64,000 nt of DNA from Pseudomonadota bacterium (GTDB taxonomy: Bacteria; Pseudomonadota; Gammaproteobacteria; Burkholderiales; Ferrovaceae). Positions 5,419-17,301 of the stretch are shown here, one piece after another; position 1 is the stretch's first letter; each line of letters starts with the position of its first letter. The translations under genes and the position numbers were made by a program. Location: contig JAKABO010000012.1 of assembly GCA_021796835.1 (NCBI GenBank), forward strand, positions 1-64,000. Reading direction: 5' to 3'. The notes beneath the pieces are model-generated. The model worked only from the letters and a program-made list of their open reading frames with translations. It was not told the origin of the DNA and searched no databases.

Positions 5419-7668
5419 TTAGAGTCTGACGCAATCCACGTAAAACTTGGATTCCCCGTTGCTGCCGGTCTTGGACAGGCCATGAATGTCTGTTTCAAAG
5501 CCAGGAAAGCGTTGATTGAAGGAACGGGCAAATTGCAGGTAACGTACGATGGTGGCATTGAAGCACTCTCCGGGAATCAGGAGCGGAATGCCGGGGGGGT
5601 AGGGGGTGAGAAGCACTGAAGTGATTCTCCCTTCCAGGTCATCGATCTCCACGCGTTCGGTTTCGCGGTGGGCCATGCGCGCAAAGGCATCGGCAGGCTT
5701 CATGGCGGGAACCATGTCGGACAGGTACATTTCCGTGGTCAGGCGCGCCACGTCGTTGGCCCGGTAAACTTCGTGAATCTGGTCAGAAAGTTGGCGCAGC
5801 CCCCAGTTTTCGTAACGGGGATATTTGGCGACAAATTCTGGCAAGATGCGCCATAGGGGCTGGTTCTTGTCGTAATCGTCCTTGAATTGCTGCAATTCCG
5901 TAACCAGCGTGTTCCAGCGTCCCTTGGTGATACCAATGGTGAACATGATGAAGAAGGAGTAGAGCCCGGTTTTTTCGACGACGACTCCATGCTCGGCCAG
6001 ATATTTGGTGACCACGGCGGCGGGAATTCCCATGTCGTGGAAGTCGCCATCCACATCGAGTCCGGGCGTGATGACCGTGGCCTTGATGGGATCCAGCATG
6101 TTGAAGCCGGGGGCCAGATTTCCAAAGCCATGCCAACGTTCACCGGGTTTGAGCATCCAGTCGCTGCGGTCCCCACCGCCTTCTTCTGCCAGATAGTCGG
6201 GACCCCATACCTTGAACCACCAGTCGGTTCCCCATTCCTCATCCACCTTGCGCATGGCGCGGCGGAAGTCGAGGGCTTCACTGATGGATTCTTCGAGCAA
6301 TGCCGTTCCCCCGGGAGACTCCATCATGGCGGCTGCGACATCGCAGGAGGCAATGATGGCGTATTGCGGACTGGTGGACGTGTGCATGAGGTAGGCTTCA
6401 TTGAAACAGTCCCGGTCCAACTTGCGCATTTGACTGTCCTGTACCAGGATCTGGGAGGCTTGGCTGAGACCGGCCAGCAACTTGTGGGTCGACTGGGTCG
6501 ACATGACCATGGATTCATGACAGATGGGGCGATCTCGGCCGATGGCATGCATGTCCTTGTAGAAATCGCTGAAGGAGGCGTGCGGTAGCCAGGCCTCATC
6601 GAAATGCAGGGTGTCGATGAAACCATCCAGCAAATTCTTGATGGTTTCGACATTGTAGAGGATGCCATCATAGGTGCTTTGGGTCAGCGTCAATACGCGC
6701 GGTTGAACCGGACTATTCTGGGCGAAGGGATTGGCCGCGATCTTGCGCTGGATGTTTTCGGGTTTGAATTCCTCCAGAGGGATGGGGCCGATGATGCCGT
6801 AGTGATTGCGCGTAGGCATGAGAAATACGGGGATGGCTCCCGTCATGATGATGGCGTGGAGGATGGATTTGTGACAGTTGCGGTCTACGACCACGATATC
6901 GCCTGCCGCCACGGTGGAGTGCCATACGATCTTGTTGGAGGTGGAGGTGCCGTTGGTCACGAAAAACAGATGATCGGCATTGAAAATGCGTGCGGCATTG
7001 CGCTCTGAGGCCGCCACAGGGCCCGTATGGTCAAGCAGTTGCCCCAGTTCGTCCACCGCGTTGCAGACGTCGGCGCGGAGCATGTTTTCTCCAAAGAACT
7101 GGTGGAACATCTGTCCCACAGGGCTTTTCAGGAAAGCCACCCCGCCCGAATGTCCGGGGCAGTGCCAGGAGTAGGAACCATCCGAGGCGTAGTGGGTGAG
7201 GGCGCGGAAAAAAGGTGGGGCGAGGGAATCCAGATAGACCCGTGCTTCCCGTGCGATGTGGCGCGCCACAAATTCCGGGGTATCCTCGAAAAGGTGAATG
7301 AATCCGTGCAGTTCCTTCAACACGTCGTTGGGAATATGGCGGGAGGTGCGTGTTTCGCCATAGAGAAATATGGGGATGTGGGCGTTGCGCCAGCGAATTT
7401 CCTGGACGAAGGCACGCAGGTGACGCAATGCCGATTCCATTTCACTGGGAGAGCCCCCGCCAAACTCTTCGTCATCGATGGACAGTACGAAGGTGGACGC
7501 ACGACTTTGTTGCTGTGCGAAAGAGGCCATGTCCCCAAAACTGGTCACGCCCAACACTTCAAACCCTTCTTTTTGAATGGCATCTGCCAACGCTCGCACC
7601 CCAAGACCGCTGGTGTTTTCCGAACGAAAATCTTCATCGATGATGACCACGGGAAAACGAAACTTCAT
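5419..7668 (-). CDS. Orn/Lys/Arg decarboxylase, biodegradative arginine-decarboxylase-like
   Basis: A 749-residue fold-type I PLP decarboxylase, which removes CO2 from a basic amino acid, consumes a proton and so can raise cytoplasmic pH. An N-terminal receiver-like wing domain (residues ~1-130) precedes the catalytic core. The PLP lysine is K396 in STQSTHKLLAG, with D357 in LHFDEAW contacting the ring nitrogen and a HCPGHSGG motif at ~169-176. The C-terminal TPYPPGIPLLIPGE and PGFETDIHG segments are conserved in the inducible acid-stress enzymes. The segment SFFIMFTIGITKGRW favours the arginine branch, but substrate cannot be fixed by eye. No antiporter gene is adjacent, so a polyamine or pH role is inference. 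Confidence 0.85.
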   Translation of the reverse strand: MKFRFPVVIIDEDFRSENTSGLGVRALADAIQKEGFEVLGVTSFGDMASFAQQQSRASTFVLSIDDEEFGGGSPSEMESALRHLRAFVQEIRWRNAHIPIFLYGETRTSRHIPNDVLKELHGFIHLFEDTPEFVARHIAREARVYLDSLAPPFFRALTHYASDGSYSWHCPGHSGGVAFLKSPVGQMFHQFFGENMLRADVCNAVDELGQLLDHTGPVAASERNAARIFNADHLFFVTNGTSTSNKIVWHSTVAAGDIVVVDRNCHKSILHAIIMTGAIPVFLMPTRNHYGIIGPIPLEEFKPENIQRKIAANPFAQNSPVQPRVLTLTQSTYDGILYNVETIKNLLDGFIDTLHFDEAWLPHASFSDFYKDMHAIGRDRPICHESMVMSTQSTHKLLAGLSQASQILVQDSQMRKLDRDCFNEAYLMHTSTSPQYAIIASCDVAAAMMESPGGTALLEESISEALDFRRAMRKVDEEWGTDWWFKVWGPDYLAEEGGGDRSDWMLKPGERWHGFGNLAPGFNMLDPIKATVITPGLDVDGDFHDMGIPAAVVTKYLAEHGVVVEKTGLYSFFIMFTIGITKGRWNTLVTELQQFKDDYDKNQPLWRILPEFVAKYPRYENWGLRQLSDQIHEVYRANDVARLTTEMYLSDMVPAMKPADAFARMAHRETERVEIDDLEGRITSVLLTPYPPGIPLLIPGECFNATIVRYLQFARSFNQRFPGFETDIHGLSKTGSNGESKFYVDCVRL

Positions 7669-7782
7669 GGGGCCTCCGGAACAAGGGGTGGCTAGGGTAA
7701 AGGGTAGCGATTATAGCCCTTTTACTCCACGCTGTCGCAATGGGTTTGACATGAATGCCGACGAGGTTTCGAACTTCGTCAC

Positions 7783-8235
7783 TCAAGATCTGGATCGATG
7801 CGCCAAAAACTTATCCAGTTGGTTGGCAAACGTTTTTCGGTCTGCGTGGGACAGGGGTGGGGGGCCACCCGTGGGTACACCACTGCCGCGTAATTGATCC
7901 ATGAAATTCCGCAGGGTCAACAGAGCCTGGATTGTATCGAGGGTGTAAACCTCGCCGCGTGGATTGAGTGCGTGACCTCTTTTTGAGAGTACCTCGGCGG
8001 CCAGAGGAATATCGGCTGTGATGACCAGATCCCCAGGGTGCAGGGACCGGACGATTTCATTATCGGCCATGTCAAAACCGCGGGGCACCTGTCGCGCCAA
8101 AATATAAGGTGAGGTAGGGGTGCTCAACAAGGTGTTGGCCACGAAGGTCGTCAGGATCTTCACGCGGTCTGCAGCACGGAATAAAATATCCTTGATCACG
8201 ACAGGGCACGCGTCTGCATCGACCCAAATGTTCAT
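7783..8235 (-). CDS. yaiI: YaiI/YqxD family protein (DUF188)
   Basis: A 150-residue protein starting [22 protein letters not shown], the signature opening of the YaiI/YqxD family, with the conserved DNEIV and [11 protein letters not shown] segments (residues ~60-82). The fold resembles PIN-type nucleases and the Asp residues at 6, 8 and ~74 could bind metal, but no biochemical function is established for the family. Length equals the family norm. It starts one base after the yaeQ stop on the same strand, so the two form an operon. No signal peptide or membrane segment is present. Confidence 0.88.
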   Translation of the reverse strand: MNIWVDADACPVVIKDILFRAADRVKILTTFVANTLLSTPTSPYILARQVPRGFDMADNEIVRSLHPGDLVITADIPLAAEVLSKRGHALNPRGEVYTLDTIQALLTLRNFMDQLRGSGVPTGGPPPLSHADRKTFANQLDKFLAHRSRS

Positions 8236-8236
8236 C

Positions 8237-8785
8237 TCAAGAAAAACTCTTCAAGGGAATTACAGCGACAGGAATGCTCTCAGAGGAATTTGAAAACAAA
8301 ATTCCGCCATCCTGAATCAGACAATTGAGATCCATGGTGCGTTCAACCAGTTGAGCCAGTGCCTGACTGTCGGACAAAGGAAGATTGAAGACGGAGAGGT
8401 TGGAAAGTCGCCGGAGACGACTGCTCATTCCTGCCCACCAGAGCGGAACAGCACTGCCGCCATAGGCATAAATGATCACTCGTCGGGCCCGACCACATGC
8501 CTTAAGCACGCGCTTTTCATCGGGTAGACCCACGTCGATCCACTCGTCGATGGCTCCCGTCAGGTCCTTTTTCCAGAGGTCTGGTTCCTCCTGATCGGCG
8601 GATCCGCCACGCGCAAATGCCAAGTATTCATGGGCATGGAGCGCAAACGCCAGCAGGCGCACCATCATACGTTCGTCGGTTTCAGAGGGGTGACGAGCAA
8701 TCGTCAAGGTATGGGAAGCATAATATGACCGATCCATATCGGATATTTGCAAATTGACCTTGAAGATAGTGGACTTGAGCGCCAT
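8237..8785 (-). CDS. yaeQ: YaeQ family protein
   Basis: A 182-residue protein beginning [22 protein letters not shown], followed by [25 protein letters not shown] and [26 protein letters not shown], all hallmarks of YaeQ. The family has a PD-(D/E)xK-nuclease-like fold and was first noted as a suppressor of transcription-antitermination defects; its true activity is unknown. The E-P-D-L-W and E-W-I-D-V-G segments carry the likely active-site acids. The start is ATG 8785, giving the usual length; an upstream ATG at 8860 would add 25 residues not found in the family. It is co-transcribed with yaiI downstream. Confidence 0.9.
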   Translation of the reverse strand: MALKSTIFKVNLQISDMDRSYYASHTLTIARHPSETDERMMVRLLAFALHAHEYLAFARGGSADQEEPDLWKKDLTGAIDEWIDVGLPDEKRVLKACGRARRVIIYAYGGSAVPLWWAGMSSRLRRLSNLSVFNLPLSDSQALAQLVERTMDLNCLIQDGGILFSNSSESIPVAVIPLKSFS

Positions 8786-9228
8786 GAATCGATGAATTCC
8801 GCTGAACGTAATGATAAGGAAGAGAAGATGTTTGGTGGCCTGTCGGCCAGGCGGGGGCAAGCAGAAGGTTCAACTTCAGGAGTGACCTGAAACATTCCTC
8901 ACACCCTACGGCCCTGCATCAATCTGTTGAGGATGCCTGGTTTCGAAAAGTACGGATGGATTCTTAAAATTTAACTTTCGATTATAGCACAAATAGACCA
9001 TGATTTATGCCGCTCCTGCAGGGTCTGGCAGGAGACAATCAATGGACGGATGGGTTGCCGGAAGTCGGGTCTGCCTGCAATTCATGCGACATGATTTTTT
9101 CTGCCTTCCCGAGGAAAGGAAAGATCGCTTCTTTACGAAATCTTTATATCGCTGCTTCGAGGCTTTACCCCATTTTGATCTACTGGTTCCTAGAATGGGT
9201 ACGACTGGAACTCACTGGGAGAATTTCT
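8786..9228. promoter_or_regulatory. Divergent intergenic region upstream of kdp, with a possible KdpE site
   Basis: This 443-base stretch separates yaeQ (leftward) from the kdp operon (rightward). Frames that cross it have no family resemblance and I see no gene. At 9132-9148 the sequence TTTACG-N5-TTTATA forms an 11-bp-spaced direct repeat, similar in character to the T-rich direct repeats bound by KdpE in E. coli, though with the half-sites in the other order. An AT-rich segment at 8966-8992 could hold a promoter, but no clear -35/-10 pair stands out. Confidence 0.35.
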
Positions 9229-9321
9229 ATGGATCTGTTCTATCTTGCGCTCATTGTGGCGGTCTTTGGTTTGTCGGTATTGCTGGTTTACGGTTGCGAA
9301 AAATTACGGAGGTCGACATGA
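9229..9321 (+). CDS. Small membrane ORF preceding kdpF
   Basis: A 30-residue peptide, MDLFYLALIVAVFGLSVLLV plus YGCEKLRRST: one hydrophobic helix (residues ~3-21) and a positively charged C-terminus, so probably an inner-membrane peptide with its tail in the cytoplasm. A GGGAGA at 9218-9223 sits at suitable distance. Its TGA overlaps the ATG of kdpF (ATGA), indicating coupled translation with the potassium-transport genes. I recall similar short ORFs upstream of kdpF in other proteobacteria, but no function is known to me. It could modulate or stabilise the Kdp complex, as KdpF does. Confidence 0.6.
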   Translation: MDLFYLALIVAVFGLSVLLVYGCEKLRRST

Positions 9322-9406
9322 CTTGGGTCTATTTTGTTGCAGGGGGTGTGGTGGTGGGGTTACTCATCTATCTGGTCATTGCCCTACTTAAACCGGAGTT
9401 ATTCTG

Positions 9407-9407
<1 letters not shown>
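9318..9407 (+). CDS. kdpF: KdpF, small subunit of the K+-transporting ATPase
   Basis: A 29-residue single-helix peptide beginning MTWVYFVAGGVVVGLLIYLV and ending LLKPELF. The LLxPExF ending is the conserved C-terminus of KdpF, which packs against KdpA and stabilises the complex without being essential for transport. Its start overlaps the stop of the preceding small ORF, and its own stop shares one base with the kdpA start (TGATG). Confidence 0.9.
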
Positions 9408-11215
<1,808 letters not shown>

Positions 11216-11225
11216 GAGAATCAAG

Positions 11226-13298
11226 ATGAACGACCAAACGAAATCCTTTTCCTTTTTTGATCGAAAGTTGCTGCGTGTGGCTTGTGTGGATTCGTTCCGC
11301 AAACTGTCTCCCGTGCAACAAATGAAGAACCCGGTGATGTTCGTAGTCTGGGTAGGCAGCATACTGACTACGATCTTGTACCTTCAGGCATTGAATGGGA
11401 AGGGTGAAGCACCCGCCGGGTTCATTTTGGCCGTGACCCTTTGGCTATGGTTCACCGTGCTCTTCGCCAATTTTGCCGAAGCCGTTGCCGAAGGACGCAG
11501 CAAGGCACAGGCAGCGTCTCTGCGTCAGGCTCGACGCGACATTCTGTCCAAAAAACTGACGGAGCCCAAGCAGGGTTCTCCGTGGTTCCCGGTGGCGAGC
11601 AGTGATTTGCGCCGGGGGGACGTGGTCCTGGTGGAAGCCGGAGATATGGTCCCCGCCGATGGCGAGGTCGTCGAAGGCGTGGCATCGGTGAATGAAAGCG
11701 CCATTACGGGGGAATCGGCGCCCGTGATCCGGGAGTCTGGGGGGGATTTCAATGCGGTGACCGGCGGGACGACGGTGCTGTCGGACTGGTTGATCGTGCA
11801 GGTGACTTCCAATCCTGGTGAAAGTTTTCTGGATCGCATGATTGCCATGGTGGAGGGGGCCAAGCGCCAGAAGACCCCTAATGAAATTGCGCTTACCATC
11901 CTGTTGGTGGCCATGACTCTCATATTTTTGTTGGCCACGGTCACCTTGTTACCTTTTTCGATGTACAGCGTTGAAGTGGCCAAGTTGGGGCAACCCGTTA
12001 CCATTACTGTTCTGGTGGCTTTATTGGTGTGCCTGATTCCTACCACCATTGGCGGGTTATTGTCGGCCATTGGGGTGGCGGGCATGGGGCGCATGATGCA
12101 GAAGAATGTCATTGCAACCTCAGGTCGGGCGGTGGAGGCAGCAGGGGATGTGGATGTTCTGCTTCTGGATAAGACCGGGACGATTACCTTGGGAAACCGT
12201 CAAGCCTCGACATTCATTCCGGCTCAAGGGGTGAAGGAAAGCGAACTGGCTGATGTTGCCCAACTGGCTTCCCTGGCGGACGAGACCCCGGAGGGCCGTT
12301 CCATTGTGGTCCTGGCAAAGCAGAAGTTTGGTCTGCGGGAGCGGGATATCCATGCGTTGGGGGCCACCTTCGTTCCCTTTTCGGCACAAACCCGCATGAG
12401 TGGCGTGAACCTGGGGACACGTCAGGTGCGCAAGGGTGCGGCGGATGCCGTGAAGAAATATCTGGATGCACTCGGGTCCTCCTATCCCGAGGCAGTCTCT
12501 CGCCAGGTGGATGAAGTGGCACGGCGGGGCAGTACCCCTTTGGTGGTGGTGGATGGGGTGCGCGTGATGGGTGTAGTGGAACTCAAGGACATTGTCAAGG
12601 GCGGCATCAAGGAGCGTTTTGCCGAATTACGTCGCATGGGCATCAAGACAGTAATGATTACTGGAGATAACCGTTTGACGGCAGCGGCCATCGCGGCAGA
12701 GGCGGGGGTGGATGACTTTCTGGCAGAAGCCACTCCGGAAGCCAAATTGGCTTTGATTCGTCAGTATCAGGCCGAGGGTAGATTGGTGGCCATGACCGGA
12801 GACGGTACCAACGATGCGCCGGCTCTGGCTCAGTCTGATGTGGCAGTGGCCATGAACACAGGCACGCAGGCGGCCAAGGAAGCCGGTAACATGGTGGATC
12901 TGGATTCCAACCCCACCAAACTGATCGAGATTGTGGAAACCGGCAAACAGATGCTCATGACCCGCGGAGCACTGACAACCTTCTCCATTGCTAATGATGT
13001 GGCCAAGTATTTTGCCATCATTCCAGCTGCCTTCGTGACTACCTATCCGGCCTTGGGTGCTCTCAATGTGATGGGACTGACCACGCCAGCCAGTGCCATC
13101 CTGTCTGCCGTGATCTTCAATGCCCTGGTGATCGTGGCGCTTATTCCTCTGGCACTGAAAGGGGTGAAGTATCGGGCGGTGGGTGCAGCGACACTATTAA
13201 GAAATAACCTGCTGATTTATGGCGCAGGGGGGATCATCGTGCCGTTTATCGGCATCAAGATGATTGATATGGTCTTGGCGGCCCTGGGTTGGGTCTAA
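11226..13298 (+). CDS. kdpB: KdpB, P-type ATPase subunit
   Basis: A 690-residue P-type ATPase that hydrolyses ATP to drive K+ uptake with KdpA. The phosphorylated aspartate is D315 in LLDKTGTIT; the actuator loop TGES is at 161-164 and the hinge [21 protein letters not shown] lies near residue 525. The membrane motif [10 protein letters not shown] (~270) is characteristic of KdpB. Note the GES serine-containing motif (ITGESAP), which in E. coli is the site of inhibitory phosphorylation. The start is ATG 11226, after AGGAG; an in-frame ATG at 11202 lies inside kdpA. The kdpC start follows the stop after 13 bases. Confidence 0.97.
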   Translation: MNDQTKSFSFFDRKLLRVACVDSFRKLSPVQQMKNPVMFVVWVGSILTTILYLQALNGKGEAPAGFILAVTLWLWFTVLFANFAEAVAEGRSKAQAASLRQARRDILSKKLTEPKQGSPWFPVASSDLRRGDVVLVEAGDMVPADGEVVEGVASVNESAITGESAPVIRESGGDFNAVTGGTTVLSDWLIVQVTSNPGESFLDRMIAMVEGAKRQKTPNEIALTILLVAMTLIFLLATVTLLPFSMYSVEVAKLGQPVTITVLVALLVCLIPTTIGGLLSAIGVAGMGRMMQKNVIATSGRAVEAAGDVDVLLLDKTGTITLGNRQASTFIPAQGVKESELADVAQLASLADETPEGRSIVVLAKQKFGLRERDIHALGATFVPFSAQTRMSGVNLGTRQVRKGAADAVKKYLDALGSSYPEAVSRQVDEVARRGSTPLVVVDGVRVMGVVELKDIVKGGIKERFAELRRMGIKTVMITGDNRLTAAAIAAEAGVDDFLAEATPEAKLALIRQYQAEGRLVAMTGDGTNDAPALAQSDVAVAMNTGTQAAKEAGNMVDLDSNPTKLIEIVETGKQMLMTRGALTTFSIANDVAKYFAIIPAAFVTTYPALGALNVMGLTTPASAILSAVIFNALVIVALIPLALKGVKYRAVGAATLLRNNLLIYGAGGIIVPFIGIKMIDMVLAALGWV

Positions 13299-13311
13299 GG
13301 AGAAGTTAATC

Positions 13312-13893
13312 ATGTGGAAAGAATTGCGTCCTGCTATTGTCAGTTTTGTGGTTTTGAGTGTGGTCACCGGGCTTCTTTATCCCTGGGTAGTTACAGGGTT
13401 GGCTCAGGCCCTGTTTCCAAGCCAAGCTAACGGGAGTTTGATAATCAAAAAAGGTCGCCCCGTGGGTTCTGAGTGGATTGGTCAATCCTTCGCCGATCCT
13501 GGCCATTTCTGGGGCAGACCCTCGGCTACCGGTCCTATGCCTTATAATGGATTGGCTTCCGGCGGTTCCAATCTGGGGCCGACCAACCCGGCTCTGATGG
13601 ATGCCGTCAAGGCAAGGGTCCAGGCCCTCAGGGCAGTTGATCCCGAGAATACCCGGCCAGTTCCCGTGGATTTGGTGACGGCTTCTGCCAGCGGGCTGGA
13701 TCCTCAGATCAGTCCGGCTGCCGCAGACTATCAGATTGCGCGGGTGGCGCGGGTGCGGGGTTTGAAGACCGATCAGGTGCAGGCCTTGGTGACCCGGTTT
13801 GTCGAGGGGCGCCAGTTCGGGGTACTGGGTGAAGCGCGGGTCAATGTATTGAAACTCAATCTGGCGCTGGATGAACTGACGCACGCGCCGTGA
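13312..13893 (+). CDS. kdpC: KdpC, K+-transporting ATPase subunit
   Basis: A 193-residue protein with one N-terminal transmembrane helix (residues ~8-33) and a periplasmic domain. Diagnostic segments are [20 protein letters not shown] and the [23 protein letters not shown] block near residues 123-145. KdpC holds KdpA and KdpB together and raises ATP affinity. The start ATG 13312 has AAGGAGAA upstream; an earlier in-frame ATG at 13264 lies in kdpB. It is followed 22 bases later by kdpD, so transporter and sensor genes form one unit. Confidence 0.96.
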   Translation: MWKELRPAIVSFVVLSVVTGLLYPWVVTGLAQALFPSQANGSLIIKKGRPVGSEWIGQSFADPGHFWGRPSATGPMPYNGLASGGSNLGPTNPALMDAVKARVQALRAVDPENTRPVPVDLVTASASGLDPQISPAAADYQIARVARVRGLKTDQVQALVTRFVEGRQFGVLGEARVNVLKLNLALDELTHAP

Positions 13894-13915
13894 CTGTCCT
13901 GGAGAATCCTGCCAC

Positions 13916-16606
13916 ATGACCGAAATACAACGTCCCGATCCCGATGCCCTGCTGGGGCACATCCAGGCTGAGGAGAATCGGGCCAGGCGGGGCAAGTTGA
14001 AGGTATTTTTCGGTGCCTGCGCCGGGGTGGGCAAGACCTATGCCATGTTATCGGCAGCCCACCAACAGCGTGCCCAGGGCGTGGATGTGGTGGTGGGCAT
14101 CGTGGAAACCCATGGCCGGGCGGATACCATGCTTCTGCTGAAGGATCTGGAAACATTGCCCCTCAAGGAAATCGAATACCGTCACCACCTGCTCAGGGAA
14201 TTCGATCTGGAGGGGGCTTTGGCCCGCAATCCCACCCTGATCCTGATGGATGAACTGGCGCATACCAATGCTCAGGGCTGCCTTCATTCCAAACGTTGGC
14301 AGGATGTGGAAGAGTTGCTGGAGGCAGGCATCCATGTCTTCACCACGGTGAACGTGCAGCATCTGGAGAGTTTGAACGACGTGGTGGGGGGGATCACCGG
14401 GGTCCGGGTTTGGGAAACGGTGCCTGATCATGTTTTCGATGAAGCCGACGAAGTCATGCTGGTGGATTTGCCTCCCGAGGAACTGCTTCAGCGCCTCAAG
14501 GAAGGAAAGATCTATCTGCCCCATCAGGCAGAGCGTGCCATTCGCAACTTCTTTCGCAAGGGGAACCTCATTGCCCTGCGCGAACTGTCTCTACGGCGCA
14601 CGGCTGACCGTGTGGACGGTGAAATGCGCGCCTATCGGCGTACCAAGGCGGTGCAGTCGATCTGGCAGACGCGTGAATCCTTGCTGGTGTGTGTGGGACC
14701 AGGGCAGGGCAGCGAGCGGGTGATTCGTAGTGCAGCCCGCCTGGCTGCTCAAATGGAGGTGGCGTGGCATGCCATTTATGTAGAAACTCCTCGGCTCCAG
14801 CGTTTGCCCAAAAGAACCCGGGAACAGATTCTCCAGACTCTGAAATTGGCCAAGGATCTGGGGGCAGAAACCGCTACCCTGCCCGCAGAAGATGCGGCGG
14901 TAGTGACCGTGGCCTACGCCCGGGAACATAATCTGACCAAAGTAGTGCTGGGGCGGGATCTGGAACGTCACTTCTGGCGTCGTTCCTTTGCCGAACGGAT
15001 CGGCCGGCTGGCCACCGATCTGGACATTGTCCAGGTCGCTCGTAACCAGCGTGATCCTGGTGAACCCGATGCAAAAATCCAGGCGCTGTTCCTTACTCAG
15101 GAGTATTCGCGCTGGCCTTCCTATGCCAAAAGCGTGGCCCTGTGCGTACTTGTCACAGTCCTGGCGACGCCCCTGCGTCATTGGCTCGAACTGACCAATA
15201 TCGTCATGATCTTCCTGCTGGTGGTCATGGGCGTGGCGCTGCGCCTGGGAAGAGGTCCTGCGGTGCTGGCCGCTTTTCTCAGCGTGGCTTTTTTCGACTT
15301 CTTTTTTGTTCCGCCCCGCTTTTCCTTCGCAGTGAGTGATGTGCAATACCTGCTCACTTTCATGGTCATGCTGAGTGTTGCCCTGGTGATTGCCCAATTG
15401 ATGGCCAATCTGCGTTATCAGGTTCGTGTGGCCATGAATCGGGAACGACGGGCCCGGGCGCTGTACGAGGCAGCCCGGGATTTGTCAGCTACCCTGATGC
15501 CCGGGCAAATCGCCGAGATTTGCGCCCGCTTTGCGGACAATGTCCTGGGGGCCAAAACCGGATTGCTCCTGATGGACAATGAAAATCATCTGCAGGAGCC
15601 GGTGCCGGTCGAAGGAGCCTTGACGACAGTGGATACGGGCATCGCGCAATGGTCCTTCGATCATGGGGAACCCGCCGGTCTGGGGACAGATACCCTGGCG
15701 GCATCCCCGGTGTTTTATCTCCCGCTCAAGGCACCCATGCGCACGCGCGGGGTGCTGGCCATCGAGCCTCGCCAGAGTCACTGGTTACAGGCGCCAGAAC
15801 AACGGCGCCTGCTGGATACCTTTGCCTCGTTGGCCGCCATCGCCATCGAGCGGATCCATTACGTGGATGTGGCCCAGGAAGCTTTGGTGAAGATGGAGTC
15901 GGAACGCTTGCGCAACTCGGTCCTGTCTGTCCTGTCCCATGATTTGCGCACGCCTCTGACAGCGTTGGTGGGGTTGTCCGATACCTTGGGTCTGGAATCT
16001 CTGTCCGGGCCCCAGCAGGAGGCTGTCCGGGCGATTCATGACGAAGCCGTGCGCATGGGCGCCCTGGTGAACAATCTGCTGGACATGGCCCGTCTGCAAT
16101 CCGGTGAAGTGAAATTGAAACGGGAGTGGCAGTTGGTGGAAGAAGTGATCGGCAGTGCGCTCAAGGCGTCGACGGGGGCCCTGGCCGGACGGGAAGTGCG
16201 GGTGGAATTGCCGGAAGACTTGCCCTTCGTCGAATTCGATGCCGTCCTCATCGAACGTGTATTATGCAATCTGCTGGAGAACGCCGGAAAATACACGGAG
16301 CCCCAGGCACATATCGTGATTCGGGCCCGGTGTACGGACCGGACCCTGGACATTTCGGTTTGTGACGATGGGCAGGGCTTTCCCATTGGAACGGAGGATA
16401 CCTTGTTCGACAAGTTTACTCGAGGTCGTGCGGAATCTGCGGTGTCGGGCGTGGGACTTGGTCTCGCCATCTGTCGGGCGATCATTGCCGCGCATCAGGG
16501 ACGGATTTGGGCAGAACACGAAGTTCCTCGGGGTGCGCGTTTCACCTTCTCGCTTCCCCTGGGCACGCCGCCGGACCTTTCCGTACCGCCGGAGGTTGAG
16601 GGATGA
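13916..16606 (+). CDS. kdpD: KdpD, sensor histidine kinase for K+ limitation
   Basis: An 896-residue sensor kinase/phosphatase controlling kdp. Domain order: an N-terminal KdpD domain with a Walker A motif GACAGVGKT (33-41) and Walker B-like LMDELAHTN; a universal-stress-protein domain (~250-370); four membrane helices (~400-495, including VAFFDFFFVPPRF); a GAF domain (~520-650); then a HisKA domain with the phospho-acceptor His675 in VLSHDLRTPLT and an HATPase domain with NLLENAGKY and DDGQGF. All key residues are present. The stop overlaps the kdpE start (ATGA), so sensor and regulator are translated together. Confidence 0.96.
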   Translation: MTEIQRPDPDALLGHIQAEENRARRGKLKVFFGACAGVGKTYAMLSAAHQQRAQGVDVVVGIVETHGRADTMLLLKDLETLPLKEIEYRHHLLREFDLEGALARNPTLILMDELAHTNAQGCLHSKRWQDVEELLEAGIHVFTTVNVQHLESLNDVVGGITGVRVWETVPDHVFDEADEVMLVDLPPEELLQRLKEGKIYLPHQAERAIRNFFRKGNLIALRELSLRRTADRVDGEMRAYRRTKAVQSIWQTRESLLVCVGPGQGSERVIRSAARLAAQMEVAWHAIYVETPRLQRLPKRTREQILQTLKLAKDLGAETATLPAEDAAVVTVAYAREHNLTKVVLGRDLERHFWRRSFAERIGRLATDLDIVQVARNQRDPGEPDAKIQALFLTQEYSRWPSYAKSVALCVLVTVLATPLRHWLELTNIVMIFLLVVMGVALRLGRGPAVLAAFLSVAFFDFFFVPPRFSFAVSDVQYLLTFMVMLSVALVIAQLMANLRYQVRVAMNRERRARALYEAARDLSATLMPGQIAEICARFADNVLGAKTGLLLMDNENHLQEPVPVEGALTTVDTGIAQWSFDHGEPAGLGTDTLAASPVFYLPLKAPMRTRGVLAIEPRQSHWLQAPEQRRLLDTFASLAAIAIERIHYVDVAQEALVKMESERLRNSVLSVLSHDLRTPLTALVGLSDTLGLESLSGPQQEAVRAIHDEAVRMGALVNNLLDMARLQSGEVKLKREWQLVEEVIGSALKASTGALAGREVRVELPEDLPFVEFDAVLIERVLCNLLENAGKYTEPQAHIVIRARCTDRTLDISVCDDGQGFPIGTEDTLFDKFTRGRAESAVSGVGLGLAICRAIIAAHQGRIWAEHEVPRGARFTFSLPLGTPPDLSVPPEVEG

Positions 16607-17292
16607 CCGAAACCGTGGTGATCCTGGTGGAAGATGAGCGGCAGATCCGTCGTTTCGTGCGCTCTGCCCTGGAATCCGAGGGCTGCCAGGTCATCGAGGC
16701 GGTGACCGGTGAGCGCGGCCTGATCGAAGCCGGGACCCGCAAACCTGATCTGGTGATTCTGGATCTGGGACTGCCCGACCGGGAAGGGGTGGAGGTGCTG
16801 CGGGATTTGCGCAGTTGGTCGCAGGTTCCGGTCATCATCCTCTCTGCACGGTCGAACGAAGAGGATAAGATCGCTGCGCTGGATGCAGGGGCTGACGATT
16901 ACCTGACCAAACCCTTCGGCGTCGGCGAGTTGCTGGCAAGGGTGCGCGCGCAACTTCGGCGCCACAGCCTGTCAGGGGAGACGGGGCAATCCGAGATCGG
17001 ATTTGGACGGATTCGGGTGGATCGGGTCAAACGCCTGGTCACGACCCAGGAAGGGGAGAGTATCCATCTGACCTCCATTGAATACCGTTTGCTGGCCTAT
17101 CTGCTGGCCCATCCAGGAAAGGTGCTGACCCATCGCGAGTTACTGCGCGAAGTCTGGGGCCCTACCCATGTGGAAAGCGCCCATTACCTGCGGGTCTACA
17201 TGGGCAACTTGCGCAAGAAACTGGAGCGGGATCCGGCCCGGCCCGACTTTCTGTTGACGGAGAGCGGGCTGGGTTACCGCTTCAAACCCTGA
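16603..17292 (+). CDS. kdpE: KdpE, OmpR-family response regulator
   Basis: A 229-residue regulator with an N-terminal receiver domain and a C-terminal winged-helix DNA-binding domain (~130-229). The phospho-acceptor is D54 in LVILDLGLPD, with the acidic pair E10-D11 and the conserved K in YLTKPFG. The recognition segment KVLTHRELLREVWG matches OmpR-type regulators. KdpD should phosphorylate it at low K+, after which it activates the kdp promoter; a possible target site lies at 9132-9148. It ends the operon and converges on lpxH with only nine bases between, without a visible terminator. Confidence 0.96.
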   Translation: MTETVVILVEDERQIRRFVRSALESEGCQVIEAVTGERGLIEAGTRKPDLVILDLGLPDREGVEVLRDLRSWSQVPVIILSARSNEEDKIAALDAGADDYLTKPFGVGELLARVRAQLRRHSLSGETGQSEIGFGRIRVDRVKRLVTTQEGESIHLTSIEYRLLAYLLAHPGKVLTHRELLREVWGPTHVESAHYLRVYMGNLRKKLERDPARPDFLLTESGLGYRFKP

Positions 17293-17301
17293 CCCTGCCG
17301 C

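Noticed and set aside
5887-6588. A 233-codon plus-strand frame opposite the decarboxylase gene
   Set aside because: It mirrors the third-position bias of the real gene on the other strand and has no recognisable motifs.
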